Shown: one piece after another, positions 9,166 through 17,604 of the stretch
Layout of the letters: every line of letters begins with the position of its first letter
Position numbering within the stretch: position 1 is the first letter of the stretch
From: Deltaproteobacteria bacterium
GTDB lineage: Bacteria > Myxococcota > UBA727 > VGSZ01
NCBI GenBank assembly: GCA_016177705.1
Contig: JACOUT010000007.1
Span: 64,674-128,673, forward strand
Length of the DNA stretch: 64,000 nucleotides
Direction of reading: 5' to 3'
The notes under the pieces: generated by a model
Seen by the model: the letters and a program-made list of their open reading frames with translations, nothing else
What the model was told of the DNA's origin: nothing
Databases searched by the model: none
Made by a program: the position numbers and the translations under genes

Positions 9166-9902
9166 CAGCGCGGTCTGCCACCAGCGAGATTGCCGTCATG
9201 AAGGACGCGAGCCGCTCCTTCGGCTCCAAGAGCGTGCTCGCGGGCATCAACCTCACGGTCGCGGCCGGTGAGCTGGTCGGCGTGGTCGGACCAAACGGCG
9301 GCGGCAAGAGCACGCTGCTGCTCTTGCTCGCCGGGCTGCTGCGCCCCACCACCGGCAGCGTCACCGTCTGCGGCGTCGACGCGCACGCGCTTTCGCGCAC
9401 CGCCGTCGGCAAGGTCGGGCTCGTGACCGCGCGCCCCGGCCTGTATCCGCTGCTCACCGGCCGAGAGAACCTGCGCCACTTCGGCTCCCTCTATGGCCTG
9501 TCGCGCGCGGCGATCGATGGCAAGGTCGAGCCGCTCGCCGCCACGCTCGAGCTCACCACGCACCTCGACGAGCGGGTCTCGCGCCTGTCGACCGGCCAGC
9601 AACAGAAGCTCTCGCTGATCCGCGCCTTGCTGCTCGCGCCGCCGCTGCTCTTGTTCGACGAGCCGACCGCCAACCTCGACCCGCTCGCCGCCACGGCGCT
9701 TCACAGAGAGGTGCGCCGCCACGCCGACGACGGGCTCGCCTGTGTCATCGCCACCCACGACCTCAACGCCGCCGAAGCGGTCTGCGATCGCGTGCTGCTG
9801 GTCGACGGCCGCGTGCTGCGCGAGCTGCGCTTCAACGAGAAACGCGCACCGCGGGCCGGCCCGCTGCTCGCTGCCTGGCAGGAAGCGATCGGTGCCCGAT
9901 GA
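9162..9902 (+). CDS. ABC transporter ATP-binding protein
   Basis: 246 residues. Walker A GPNGGGKST near residue 45, Q-loop region, signature LSTGQQQKLSLIRALL (about 144), Walker B LLLFDEPTANLD, and the switch His in ATHDLN. Length and sequence fit the single-domain ATPases of the CcmA/NatA exporter type. It overlaps both neighbours by ATGA, with the cognate ABC-2 permease immediately downstream. The substrate is unknown; a haem exporter (CcmA) is possible from the sequence class, but no ccmC or other cytochrome maturation genes lie beside it. Confidence 0.92.
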   Translation: MTARSATSEIAVMKDASRSFGSKSVLAGINLTVAAGELVGVVGPNGGGKSTLLLLLAGLLRPTTGSVTVCGVDAHALSRTAVGKVGLVTARPGLYPLLTGRENLRHFGSLYGLSRAAIDGKVEPLAATLELTTHLDERVSRLSTGQQQKLSLIRALLLAPPLLLFDEPTANLDPLAATALHREVRRHADDGLACVIATHDLNAAEAVCDRVLLVDGRVLRELRFNEKRAPRAGPLLAAWQEAIGAR

Positions 9903-10672
9903 CGCCGCTCTTCTGCATCGCGCGCACCGAGGTGCTCGAGCACCGTCGCCAGCCCTGGATGATCGTCATCCTGGCCGCCAACTACGCGCTGTTCCTCGGC
10001 GTGTTCGGCGCGTTGTTCCTCGTCCTCGAGGGCGCGGGCGGCAGCGCGGACGCGCACGTGCAGCTCGAGCGGCAGCTCGCCGACTTTGGCGTCGAGCTGC
10101 ATGCGTTCCTGCGCCTCGCGACCTCGAGCTTCGGCTCGCTGATGTTCACCAACCTGCCGCTCTACGTGGCCATCATGTCCGGCACGTCGGTGCTGCACGA
10201 TCGCGAGTGCGGCACCCTGCCCTTCCTCATGTTGGCACCGCTGACCCGCCGGCAACTGCTCGCAGGCAAGCTGCTCGGCGCCGCGGCCATCCCGCTGGCG
10301 CTCCACCTGGTGTTCGTGGGTGCGGGCGCGCTCGTCTTTTCGCGCTTCGACCTGCTGGCACCCTACGCCTCGATGCTCGGCGCATCGTCCGCCTGGTGGC
10401 TCGCCTTTCTCGTCGGCGCGCCGACGGCGGCGGCCTTCGTCGGCGCGCTCGGCACGGTCATCTCGGCCTTGTCGCGCGACGTGCGCACCTCGATGCAGTT
10501 CACGTCGTTCGTCATTGGGCTCTTGAGCCTCGGCTTTGGCGCTGTCTTGGTCGACGGCATCGGCCAGGGATCGGCCTTGCAGCTCGCCTTCGCCGGCGGC
10601 TGCATCGTCGCAGCCCTGCTCACGCTGCTCGTCGGCGCGCGGCTGATCAGCGCCGACCTGGCGCCGTCGTGA
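9899..10672 (+). CDS. ABC-2 type transporter permease
   Basis: 257 residues with about six hydrophobic spans. It contains the typical ABC-2 stretch DRECGTLPFLMLAPLTRRQL between spans two and three, which contacts the ATPase. It overlaps the ATP-binding gene by ATGA. It forms the membrane channel of the exporter; with one ATPase and one permease the complex is probably a homodimer of each. It could be CcmB-like or NatB-like; the sequence does not settle it. Confidence 0.88.
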   Translation: MTPLFCIARTEVLEHRRQPWMIVILAANYALFLGVFGALFLVLEGAGGSADAHVQLERQLADFGVELHAFLRLATSSFGSLMFTNLPLYVAIMSGTSVLHDRECGTLPFLMLAPLTRRQLLAGKLLGAAAIPLALHLVFVGAGALVFSRFDLLAPYASMLGASSAWWLAFLVGAPTAAAFVGALGTVISALSRDVRTSMQFTSFVIGLLSLGFGAVLVDGIGQGSALQLAFAGGCIVAALLTLLVGARLISADLAPS

Positions 10673-10681
10673 GCGGCCCGC

Positions 10682-11629
10682 TCAGCCCTTCGCCTTCTTG
10701 ATCGCCTCGGTCAGCTCGGGCACGACCTTGAACAGGTCACCCACCAACCCGTAGTCGGCCACCTGGAAGATGGGCGCCTCCGGATCCTTGTTGATGGCGA
10801 CGATGCACTTGCTGCCCTTCATGCCGGCGACGTGCTGAATCGCCCCCGACAGGCCGACCGCGAAGTACAGCTCGGGCGCCACCACCTTGCCGGTCTGGCC
10901 GATCTGCCAGTCGTTCGGCGCCCAGCCGGCGTCGCACACGGCGCGCGAGGCGCCGATGGCGGCGCCGAGCGCGTCAGCGAGCGGCTCGAGCACGCCCTTG
11001 ATGCCCTCGGGGCCCTTGACGCCGCGGCCGGCGGCCACGATGACGCGCGCGTCCGCCAGCGCCGGTCGATCGGAGACCACGGCGTCGAACTTGACGAACG
11101 ACATCTTGGAAGCGCCGGGGTCGACGCTGACCGCGCCGATCTCACCGGGCGCGCCCGCCGCCGGCGCCGAGAACTCGGTCGGCCGCACGGTGATGACCTT
11201 CTTGGCGGTGGCGAGCTCGACGGTGCCGATGACGTTGCCGGCCCACATCGGGCGCTTGAAGGTCTTCTCGTCGATGACGGCGCAGATGTCCGACGCCATG
11301 GCGGCGTCGAGGCGCGCCGCCACGCGCGGCAGCACGTCCTTGCCGGCGCTCGAGGCCGCCGCCCACACGTGGGTGGCGCCGAGCGAGCCGGCGACGTCGG
11401 CGATGCACTTGGCGTAGGGCTGCGCCAGCCGGTCCTTCAAGCCGGCGTGCTCGCCGACGTGGACCTTCTTGGCGTAGGGCGCGACCGCCTTGGCGATGTC
11501 GCCGACGCCCTGCCCGAGCACGAGCGCGTGCATGTCCCCGCCGACCTTGGCGGCCGCGGCGAAGGCGCTGAGCGTGGCCTTGTTGAGCTTGCCGGACTGG
11601 TGCTCGACGACGATGAGGTGGGTGGCCAT
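10682..11629 (-). CDS. etfA: Electron transfer flavoprotein alpha subunit
   Basis: 315 residues, full length for the family. The N-terminal alpha/beta domain is followed by the FAD domain with the family signature LYFAVGLSGAIQHVAGM and then NKDPEAPIFQVADYGLVGD near residues 250-300. It carries the FAD that takes electrons from acyl-CoA and other dehydrogenases and passes them to ETF:quinone oxidoreductase. etfB lies upstream on the same strand, separated by a 70-base spacer that holds three tandem 13-bp repeats. It converges on the ABC permease with a 9-base gap. Confidence 0.96.
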   Translation of the reverse strand: MATHLIVVEHQSGKLNKATLSAFAAAAKVGGDMHALVLGQGVGDIAKAVAPYAKKVHVGEHAGLKDRLAQPYAKCIADVAGSLGATHVWAAASSAGKDVLPRVAARLDAAMASDICAVIDEKTFKRPMWAGNVIGTVELATAKKVITVRPTEFSAPAAGAPGEIGAVSVDPGASKMSFVKFDAVVSDRPALADARVIVAAGRGVKGPEGIKGVLEPLADALGAAIGASRAVCDAGWAPNDWQIGQTGKVVAPELYFAVGLSGAIQHVAGMKGSKCIVAINKDPEAPIFQVADYGLVGDLFKVVPELTEAIKKAKG

Positions 11630-11653
11630 GATGTCTCTCCTGCTCTCAGTGCC

Positions 11654-11692
11654 TGCGGGATGCTGCTGCGGGATGCTGCTGCGGGGTGCTGC
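11654..11692 (-). repeat. Three tandem 13-bp repeats between etfB and etfA
   Basis: Units tgcgggatgctgc (11654-11666), an identical copy (11667-11679) and tgcggggtgctgc (11680-11692) on the plus strand fill most of the etfB-etfA spacer. A single base differs in the third copy. They may set the spacing or stability of the transcript between the subunits, or be simple slippage. Confidence 0.75.
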
Positions 11693-11699
11693 CGGCGCT

Positions 11700-12449
11700 T
11701 CAGATCGCCTTGGCTTCGTTCTTCAGCTTGTCGACGAGCGCGGCCACGTCGGCCACCTTCTGGCCCGCCTTCTTCTGCGCCGGCTCCTCGAAGCCCTTGA
11801 CCACCACGCGGCTCTCGAGCTTGACGCCGAGCGCGTCGGGCGTCAGCTCGTCGAGCGGCTTCTTCTTGGCCTTCATGATGCCCGGCAGCGACGCGTAGCG
11901 CGGCTCGTTCAAGCGCAGGTCGGCCGTGATGATGCAGGGCAGCTCGCAGGCGACCGTCTCGAGGCCGCCATCGGCCTCGCGGATGACGGTGGCCTTGCCG
12001 CCCTCGAGCGTCACCGAGTTGGCGAAGGTCGCCTGGCCCCAGCCGAGCACCTCGGCGAGCAGCTGCCCCTCCTGCGCGCTGTCGTCGTCGATGGCCTGCT
12101 TGCCCATGAAGACCACGTCGGGCTTCTCCTTCTCGACCACCTTCTGCAGCAGACGAGCGACGCCGTTGCTGTCGAGCGCGCCGTCGTGCTTGACCAGGAT
12201 GCCGCGGTCAGCGCCCATGGCGAGCGCGCTCCGGATTTGCGCCGTCGAATCCGCCGTGCCGATCGCCACCACCACCACCTCGCCACCACCGGTCTTGTCC
12301 TTCTGGCGCAGCGCCTCCTCGACCGCGATCTCGTCGAAGGGGTTGACGATCATGTTGACGCCGCTGGTCTCGACGCCGCTCTTGTCGGCCTTGAGCTTGA
12401 CCTTGGCCTCGAAGTCGGTGACGCGCTTGACGGTGACGAGGAACTTCAT
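11700..12449 (-). CDS. etfB: Electron transfer flavoprotein beta subunit
   Basis: 249 residues, normal length. Recognised by MKFLVTVKRVTDFEAKVKL, NPFDEIAVEEALRQK, the AMP-binding segment around GADRGILV, GKQAIDDDSAQEG and NEPRYASLPGIMKAKKKPL near residues 185-205, which is the family signature containing the EtfB recognition region. It pairs with EtfA and binds AMP structurally. A GGGAG site precedes the ATG. A 20-bp inverted repeat lies about 20-39 bases upstream (see 12469-12488), so the pair is probably regulated as a unit. Confidence 0.96.
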   Translation of the reverse strand: MKFLVTVKRVTDFEAKVKLKADKSGVETSGVNMIVNPFDEIAVEEALRQKDKTGGGEVVVVAIGTADSTAQIRSALAMGADRGILVKHDGALDSNGVARLLQKVVEKEKPDVVFMGKQAIDDDSAQEGQLLAEVLGWGQATFANSVTLEGGKATVIREADGGLETVACELPCIITADLRLNEPRYASLPGIMKAKKKPLDELTPDALGVKLESRVVVKGFEEPAQKKAGQKVADVAALVDKLKNEAKAI

Positions 12450-12468
12450 CGGGTCGCTCCCGCGGCGT

Positions 12469-12488
12469 GATTGACTCGGATGTCAATC
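12469..12488. promoter_or_regulatory. Candidate operator upstream of etfBA (gattgac-N6-gtcaatc)
   Basis: Perfect 7-bp inverted arms with a 6-bp spacer, 19 bases upstream of the etfB start. The minus strand of this element also contains TTGACA, a good -35 hexamer, so a bound dimer could block RNA polymerase. Spacing is typical of a TetR, GntR or MarR-like dimer site. The regulator is not encoded beside it. Confidence 0.55.
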
Positions 12489-12594
12489 CGATCCGCTGAC
12501 GCGGGATAACGCATGGCGCCGTGCCGATCAAGGTGCGCGTGCGCGCGCGGCGAATTGCCTCACGCCCGCTCGCCTTGGGCGCAATCGCAGCCTG

Positions 12595-13299
12595 CTACGC
12601 CTTGACCGGCGGCGACGACGTGGTGCGTGGCGTCAAGATCTGCAGCTCGCGCACGTTGCGCTCCTTCAGGAGCGCGACGATCTTGCGCACCTTGCGGCGC
12701 GCGCGATCGCTGCCGAACTGGAATTGCAGGCCCATGCCGTCGCGGCCGCTCTGCTCGCGCCGCCAGGCCACCACCGCCGGCACGGTCAGCCAGCCAAACA
12801 GCGAGCCCACCGAGCGCAGCTTGAGGTCGAGCGTGGTGCCGACGTCCAAGTTGACGTCGCTGAGCACGAAGCAGCCGCCCTCCGAGATGTCGTCGGTGGT
12901 GCCGGACAGCTCGCCGGCGGCACCCTTGATGCGCACGTCGACCTGCAGCGCGTAGCGGCGACTGTCGCGCGCCACGTGGCTGACGCTCTCGCGCCCCTCG
13001 GCGAAGCGCACGAGCTGGTCCTGGGTGCGCCGATCGCTGGCCAAGAACTCGATGCCGATGCCGGGCGGCAAGGAGCGCCGCCCGGTGGGGCCGCGCTTCC
13101 ACTTGACGAGCGCGCGGATGTGGAAGCGCACGTCCTCGGCGACGAAGTGCAGCTCGACGTCGACCTCCTCGCCGAGCGCGACGTCGAGCTCGCCGGGCAC
13201 GAACAGGCCGCCCTGCTCACCCTTGGCGAAGAATTGCTCGAGGAACACCGCGCGGTTGTGCAGCGGCAGCAGCAGCTGGGGACGTACCGCCGAGCCCAT
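12595..13299 (-). CDS. Tandem PilZ-domain protein
   Basis: 234 residues with two beta-barrel regions. The second (about 105-200) has DSRRYALQVDVRIKG followed by DISEGGCFV, which matches the PilZ RxxxR...D(x)SxxG pattern for cyclic-di-GMP binding. The first (about 15-100) has the same length and strand pattern but lacks a clear RxxxR, so it may be degenerate or a YcgR-N-like domain. The protein is soluble, with no signal or membrane segment. It likely senses c-di-GMP and acts on motility or surface secretion. The next gene upstream (Cys-rich lipoprotein) is only 6 bases away, so they are probably co-transcribed. Confidence 0.82.
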   Translation of the reverse strand: MGSAVRPQLLLPLHNRAVFLEQFFAKGEQGGLFVPGELDVALGEEVDVELHFVAEDVRFHIRALVKWKRGPTGRRSLPPGIGIEFLASDRRTQDQLVRFAEGRESVSHVARDSRRYALQVDVRIKGAAGELSGTTDDISEGGCFVLSDVNLDVGTTLDLKLRSVGSLFGWLTVPAVVAWRREQSGRDGMGLQFQFGSDRARRKVRKIVALLKERNVRELQILTPRTTSSPPVKA

Positions 13300-13305
13300 C
13301 GGCGG

Positions 13306-15273
13306 CTACGGCGCCGGCTGCACGGTCAGGCCGACACGCGAGGCTTCGATGCCGCGCTCGTCGAGGCGGGCCTCCACGCTGACCACGTAGGCGTTGCCCT
13401 CGACGATGGCGACGTCCGAGTAGAAGCCGTGCGCACCTTGCGTGACCAGGCGGTTCGAGGTCCAGGTGGCGCCGCTCTGCGAGGCGAGCTTGAGGTCGAG
13501 CGTGGAGGCGTCCTGCAGCGCGATGACGGCAGCGGCCGCGCCTTGCGCCAGCCGCGCGCCCGCGCCCACGAACGCCTTGCCGGTGCGCCCCGCCTCGGGG
13601 AAGCCGGCGTCGACCTGCGAGTAGCTGCCGGCGCTGCCGAGCTCGGCGAGCGCGCCCTGCCAGGCGCGCACCTCGTGGCGCGTGAAGTCCTCCCACGCGA
13701 TGGTCAAGTTCTGGCCGATCTTGGCGACCGTGGGGAAGCGGCCGACGTCGCCCGAGCGCCGGCCGGCGTTGCCGTCGCCGTCGAGCACCACCACCGTCGG
13801 CGTGGTGCCGGAGACGGTGGCGACGCGCAGGTCGCCGTCGATGGCGTCGTAGGCGACGATGACCGGCGTGCTGCCGTCGAGCGCGATGCCGGTGTACAGG
13901 CCGCGCGCGCGCGGCACCTCGGGGCTCTCGGGCGGGAAGGGCGGCGGCAGGCACTCGAGCGTGCCGCCGCCGGTGTCGACGCACACCTCGGTGGACCCGC
14001 ACGCCGGGTTACAGCCGGTCGTCGCCGTCACGCACACCGGGCCGCCGTTCAAGGCGCACTGCGTGCCGCCGGTGCAGGTGCCGTTGCAGGGGTCGAACAT
14101 CGGGCGCGCGTCGACGACGAGCAGGTCCCAGTCGGCCGCCGACGCGGGCGTGGGCGTGCGGCTCTTGGCCAGCTTGAGCCCGGTGCCGCGGCCGGTGACG
14201 CCGACGAGCTGCGTGTCGTGCGCCTGGTAGCTGACGAAGATGGTGCCGTCGCCGGCGATGGCCATGTCGGTGAAGCGGCCGACGACGGCGTTCTGATCGC
14301 CGCCGTCGACGAAGTGGGAGGAGAAGGTGCCGTCGGCGTTCTCGACGGCCACCTTGAGCGAGCGGCCGTCGACGTCGTGGTAGGCGATGCGCGCCAGCCC
14401 GGCGCTGTCGACCGCGATGGAGGTATGGGTACCGACGTTGTCGCCGACGTCGGCAATACCGCCGCGCGGCCCGAGCGGATCGGCCACCACCGCGCCGGTG
14501 GTGGGCACGCCGTCGACGTACTGCAGGCGCGAGAAGGAGCCGTCGAGCTTGTAGTGCACCAACACCAGGTCGCCGTACTCGGCGTCGTAGGCCGAGACCA
14601 GCGCCTCGTCGGGCGCGACCGCGATGCGCGAGTAGCGGCCGTAGCGCGTCGGCACGATGGGCGGCAGCCCGAGGCAGGTGCAGGAGAGGCCGCAGCACTG
14701 CTCCCCCGACATGGTGTTCGGGTCGCTGAAGGCGCGCAGGCCCGCACAGGCCTCGGCGCAGCCCGGGCTGTCGTCGGGGAAGGGCGCGCAGCGGCCGGTG
14801 ATGAGGTCGCAGGCCGAGCCGTCCGGGCAGGAGCCGCCGCAGGGCGCGGTCTTCACGCAGCGGCCGGAGAAGCAGACGCGGCCAAAGCCGCACGCGTCGT
14901 CGCCGGTGCAGGTCTCGTAGACGCAGGTGGGCAAGGGCTCGCGCTCGCCGATGCGCGTCTCGACGCAGCGCTGGGCCGCGTCGGGGCAGTCGGCGCTGGT
15001 GTCGCACTCGAACTCGGGGTCGAGCAGGATGGGGAAGCAGGAGTTCTGCGCCGCGCGGCAACGCGTGCCCGGGCAGCACTCGTTGTCTTCCAGGCAGCCC
15101 GACTCGACGCAGGCGCCGAAGCGGAAAGTGAGGAATTCGTCGCACTTCTCCGCGTCGGCGAGGGCGCACACCGGCGCGTTGCCGATCGGCTCGACGATCT
15201 CCGCGCAGCAGGAGTCGCACGCAACGGCGGCGAAGGTCGCCAGAAGCCCGAGGAGGACGAGACGAAGACGCAT
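13306..15273 (-). CDS. Large Cys-rich secreted lipoprotein with a beta-propeller-like domain
   Basis: 655 residues from the ATG at 15273, which begins a lipoprotein signal (MRLRLVLLGLLATFAAVAC). The first 260 residues hold many Cys in CxxGxxC and CCPGTRC-like modules, similar to short EGF/Dickkopf-like disulfide knots. Then repeated units of the type IAVD..G..RIAYHDVDGRSLKVA, spaced about 50 residues apart, suggest a beta-propeller of the kind found in myxobacterial secreted proteins; a further Cys cluster (CNGTCTGGTQC) sits between two propeller blocks. Probable surface adhesion or binding protein; no enzyme motif seen. Co-transcribed with the PilZ protein downstream. Confidence 0.75.
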   Translation of the reverse strand: MRLRLVLLGLLATFAAVACDSCCAEIVEPIGNAPVCALADAEKCDEFLTFRFGACVESGCLEDNECCPGTRCRAAQNSCFPILLDPEFECDTSADCPDAAQRCVETRIGEREPLPTCVYETCTGDDACGFGRVCFSGRCVKTAPCGGSCPDGSACDLITGRCAPFPDDSPGCAEACAGLRAFSDPNTMSGEQCCGLSCTCLGLPPIVPTRYGRYSRIAVAPDEALVSAYDAEYGDLVLVHYKLDGSFSRLQYVDGVPTTGAVVADPLGPRGGIADVGDNVGTHTSIAVDSAGLARIAYHDVDGRSLKVAVENADGTFSSHFVDGGDQNAVVGRFTDMAIAGDGTIFVSYQAHDTQLVGVTGRGTGLKLAKSRTPTPASAADWDLLVVDARPMFDPCNGTCTGGTQCALNGGPVCVTATTGCNPACGSTEVCVDTGGGTLECLPPPFPPESPEVPRARGLYTGIALDGSTPVIVAYDAIDGDLRVATVSGTTPTVVVLDGDGNAGRRSGDVGRFPTVAKIGQNLTIAWEDFTRHEVRAWQGALAELGSAGSYSQVDAGFPEAGRTGKAFVGAGARLAQGAAAAVIALQDASTLDLKLASQSGATWTSNRLVTQGAHGFYSDVAIVEGNAYVVSVEARLDERGIEASRVGLTVQPAP

Positions 15274-15348
15274 CGTGGAAGCTTGGCCGGCGCAAGTGGG
15301 TCGCGCAACCCCCTGATCTGGTTGGATTGCCTGGGCTATGGTGCGCCC

Positions 15349-16521
15349 GTGCGCTGCCGGCTTCGCGCCACTATCGCCGTCTTGCTCGCGGTCGCGCTGC
15401 ACGCGACCGTGCAGCTCGTGGTCGGCGCCGCGGCGTTGCGTGTGCGCCAGGTGCCGCCCGAGCCCCCGCGTGAGGCGGTCGAGCTCACCCTGGTCGCCAC
15501 GCCGCCGCCGTTGACCGCGCCGACGCCTCCCCGGGCTCCTGCCGAAGCAGCACCCATCGCGCAGCAGAAGACGCCCGCGCTACCGCCCGCCGTCGACGAG
15601 CCCCGCATGGCAGCAGCGCCCCCGCTCGCCGCCGCGCCCCCCGAGGTCGCGAGCGCGCCTGCCGCGCCGCCGCCCGCGCGGCCGCGCTCGCTGCTCGAGC
15701 GCGTGCTCGCCGGCGCGAGCCCCGGCCCGCTGCCGAGCGCCGACGTGCTCGACCCGTCGCTGCGCGCGCGGCCGGCGACCGACGCCGAGCGCGCGCGGCG
15801 CTCGATCCAGGCGCTCGCCGCCGCCGCGGCCGCGCGCGGCGCGCCTGTCGTCGACGCCGGCTCGCTCATCGAGCAGCTCGAGCCGCTCGAGGGCGGCGGC
15901 TACCGCTACACGACCGGCGGCTTCGTCGCCACCATCCACGTCGACGGCAGCGTCACCTTCGTCGACAAGGACCACCGCGAGGGTCTGTTCTCGAGCGGGC
16001 TGCCCGGGCGCGACCCCGACAACCTGCTCGAGCCCTATGGCCCCGCCATCGAGCCCCGCCAACGCATCGACGGCGCGCCCATGCCGCGTGCCATGGGCAC
16101 ACCGATCGCCGACAACTCGACCACGCTCGGCTCGGGCTCGTTCGACCCGACCGCGGCGCTGTTGCGCGCCCAAGGCCAGGATCCCTACCAGGGCGAGAAG
16201 ACCTGCTTCCTCGACGAAACCGCGCCACTGCGCGCCGACCTGCGCGAGACCTGGGAGCGCGCGCAGCTCGCGGGCCTGCGCCTGCACCTCGAGCGCCTGT
16301 GGTTCGACGATAGTCGCCCGGCGGTGGAGCGGCGCGCCGCGCTGTTCGCCGCCTGGGACGAGTGCCGAGAGGAAGCGGTCGGCCTGCTGGCGCGCCAGCT
16401 CATCGAGTCGTTCGTGCGCCAGCACCTGCCGAAGGGCGGCGCGCATGCGTACGGCGCCGAGGAGCTGGCCGCGCTCAACGTGCGACGGGCGTCGTCGGCG
16501 TCGTTCGCGCCCTACGGGTGA
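15349..16521 (+). CDS. TonB-like Pro-rich membrane-anchored protein of unknown function
   Basis: 390 residues from GTG at 15349. An N-terminal membrane anchor (about 5-27) is followed by 90 residues very rich in Pro and Ala, as in TonB/GltJ-type energy transducers that span the periplasm, and then a folded C-terminal domain (about 150-390) I do not recognise. The C-terminal part is rich in Arg, Leu and Glu (LRLHLERLWF, EECREEAVGLLARQLIESFVR) without the typical TonB YP fold. The upstream gene is divergent with a 75-base gap. The stop codon lies inside a hairpin (16516-16532). Confidence 0.62.
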   Translation: MRCRLRATIAVLLAVALHATVQLVVGAAALRVRQVPPEPPREAVELTLVATPPPLTAPTPPRAPAEAAPIAQQKTPALPPAVDEPRMAAAPPLAAAPPEVASAPAAPPPARPRSLLERVLAGASPGPLPSADVLDPSLRARPATDAERARRSIQALAAAAAARGAPVVDAGSLIEQLEPLEGGGYRYTTGGFVATIHVDGSVTFVDKDHREGLFSSGLPGRDPDNLLEPYGPAIEPRQRIDGAPMPRAMGTPIADNSTTLGSGSFDPTAALLRAQGQDPYQGEKTCFLDETAPLRADLRETWERAQLAGLRLHLERLWFDDSRPAVERRAALFAAWDECREEAVGLLARQLIESFVRQHLPKGGAHAYGAEELAALNVRRASSASFAPYG

Positions 16522-16532
16522 CGACGTCACCC
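16516..16532. terminator. Hairpin gggtgac-gac-gtcaccc over the stop of the TonB-like gene
   Basis: Perfect 7-bp stem with a 3-base loop spanning the stop codon, between two convergent genes. No T-run follows on either strand, so it is not a classical intrinsic terminator. Its core TGACGACGTCA occurs inverted at 17006-17016, so it could instead be a protein site. Confidence 0.45.
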
Positions 16533-16548
16533 GCGATCAAGCACGGCG

Positions 16549-16935
16549 TTAGAAGCGCAAGAGCTGCGCGTGTCGCCAGGCAGTACCCTCGGCGATGTTG
16601 TTCAGGCCCTGCGGCAGCATGTTCTGCAGGCCGCCGCCGCCTTTGACGAAGTTGCTGGCCATGTTGGCCAGGCTCATGACCGTGCTCGCCTTGGCGAGCA
16701 GGCCGAGCGCGAGGCCCACCGGGCCGCCGGCGAGGAAGGCGAGCGGGCCGAGCTTGGCCAGGAACGGCACCACCGCCCCGATGATCTTGCCGAGGAACGG
16801 AATCTTGCCGAGCCGCTCGAGCGCCTTCTTGAAGGGCGAGAGCACGGCGCCGAGGGTCTTTGAGAGGAAGCCCCCGAAGGCACCGGTGACGCCTCGGACG
16901 ACGCGGCGAAACAAGCGACGGATGCTGAAACCCAT
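16549..16935 (-). CDS. Small cationic, very hydrophobic protein, unknown
   Basis: 128 residues. The N-terminal 45 residues are Arg/Lys-rich and amphipathic (IRRLFRRVVRGV, SPFKKALERLGK), followed by two or three hydrophobic Gly/Ala/Leu/Val-rich stretches (IIGAVVPFLAKLGPLAFLA, GLALGLLA) and a short Gly-rich tail. This resembles membrane-active or pore-forming small proteins in composition, but no family is recognised. It converges on the upstream TonB-like gene. A palindrome (17004-17018) lies about 70 bases before its start, and the same core flanks its 3' end in inverted orientation. Confidence 0.6.
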   Translation of the reverse strand: MGFSIRRLFRRVVRGVTGAFGGFLSKTLGAVLSPFKKALERLGKIPFLGKIIGAVVPFLAKLGPLAFLAGGPVGLALGLLAKASTVMSLANMASNFVKGGGGLQNMLPQGLNNIAEGTAWRHAQLLRF

Positions 16936-17003
16936 GGGGACTCCTGTGCGCCGCGCGAGCCGGTGCTTGCTGGTTATCGTGCGCTCATCCGACCCGTTGC
17001 GCT

Positions 17004-17018
17004 CGTGACGTCGTCACG
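17004..17018. promoter_or_regulatory. Palindrome cgtgacg-t-cgtcacg upstream of the small cationic protein
   Basis: Perfect 7-bp arms around one base, 69 bases upstream of the start at 16935. It shares the 11-bp core TGACGTCGTCA with the hairpin at 16516-16532 in reverse orientation. Could be the operator of a dimeric regulator. Confidence 0.45.
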
Positions 17019-17085
17019 ACGGATCCCGGCGCCCGGATGGTGGGTCAACGTAGGGTGGTATCCGACACCTGCGACCGCCACGAGG

Positions 17086-17604
17086 TCACTCGCCCTTCGC
17101 CTTCTTGCTCGGCGCCTTGGCCGCGGGCTTTTCTTCCTTCGCGCTCGCCGCGCGCGCCACCTCGCCGCGCACGCCCGAGGCCACGCTGCGGCGGCGTGCG
17201 TCGGTCACCTCGTGCGCGAGCGCGTCGTCGCCGAGTACGGCGCCGCGCGCGTCGCCGAGCTTGGGCGCGCGCTTCTTGGTCGTGCCGCCGGTGGTGGTGG
17301 CCGCGCTCTTCTCGTCGTCGTCGAAGCCGGCGTAGTGCGCGCGCTCCTCCTGCTCGCCCTGGTCGATGGCGCGATCGAGGAAGGCGACGCACTCGGCGGG
17401 CGACGGCATGCCGGCCTCGCGCGCCTCGTCGTCGCTCATGACCTCGATCATCGGCTGCTGCTTGGGGTTGCGCACGTAGAACAGCACGCGCTTGGCGTAG
17501 TCCTCGAGCTCCATCCCTAGCGACTCGGCGATCTGCGCCGACTCGGGCTGCGCGACGACCTTGGCGAGGATTTGCGCGTCGGTGAGGTTCTTCGGGTCGG
17601 CCAT
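17086..17604 (-). CDS. Small soluble protein with Arg/Lys-rich tail, overlapping the arginase-like gene
   Basis: 172 residues from ATG at 17604 (MADPKNLTDAQIL). The first 100 residues are a plausible helical fold (PESAQIAESLGMELEDYAKRVLFYVRNP); the last 70 are disordered and rich in Arg, Lys, Ala and Ser with many single Arg residues, ending KKAKGE. Its 5' end overlaps the arginase-family gene by 88 bases in another frame, which is unusually long and points to coupled translation. No family is recognised. It may be a substrate or partner of the arginase-like enzyme; that is inference from position and Arg content. Confidence 0.7.
   Translation of the reverse strand: MADPKNLTDAQILAKVVAQPESAQIAESLGMELEDYAKRVLFYVRNPKQQPMIEVMSDDEAREAGMPSPAECVAFLDRAIDQGEQEERAHYAGFDDDEKSAATTTGGTTKKRAPKLGDARGAVLGDDALAHEVTDARRRSVASGVRGEVARAASAKEEKPAAKAPSKKAKGE

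Noticed and set aside
12724..15348. Upstream part of the plus-strand frame that includes the TonB-like gene
   Set aside because: It is antisense to the PilZ and Cys-rich lipoprotein genes. The real gene starts at GTG 15349, where a membrane anchor begins.
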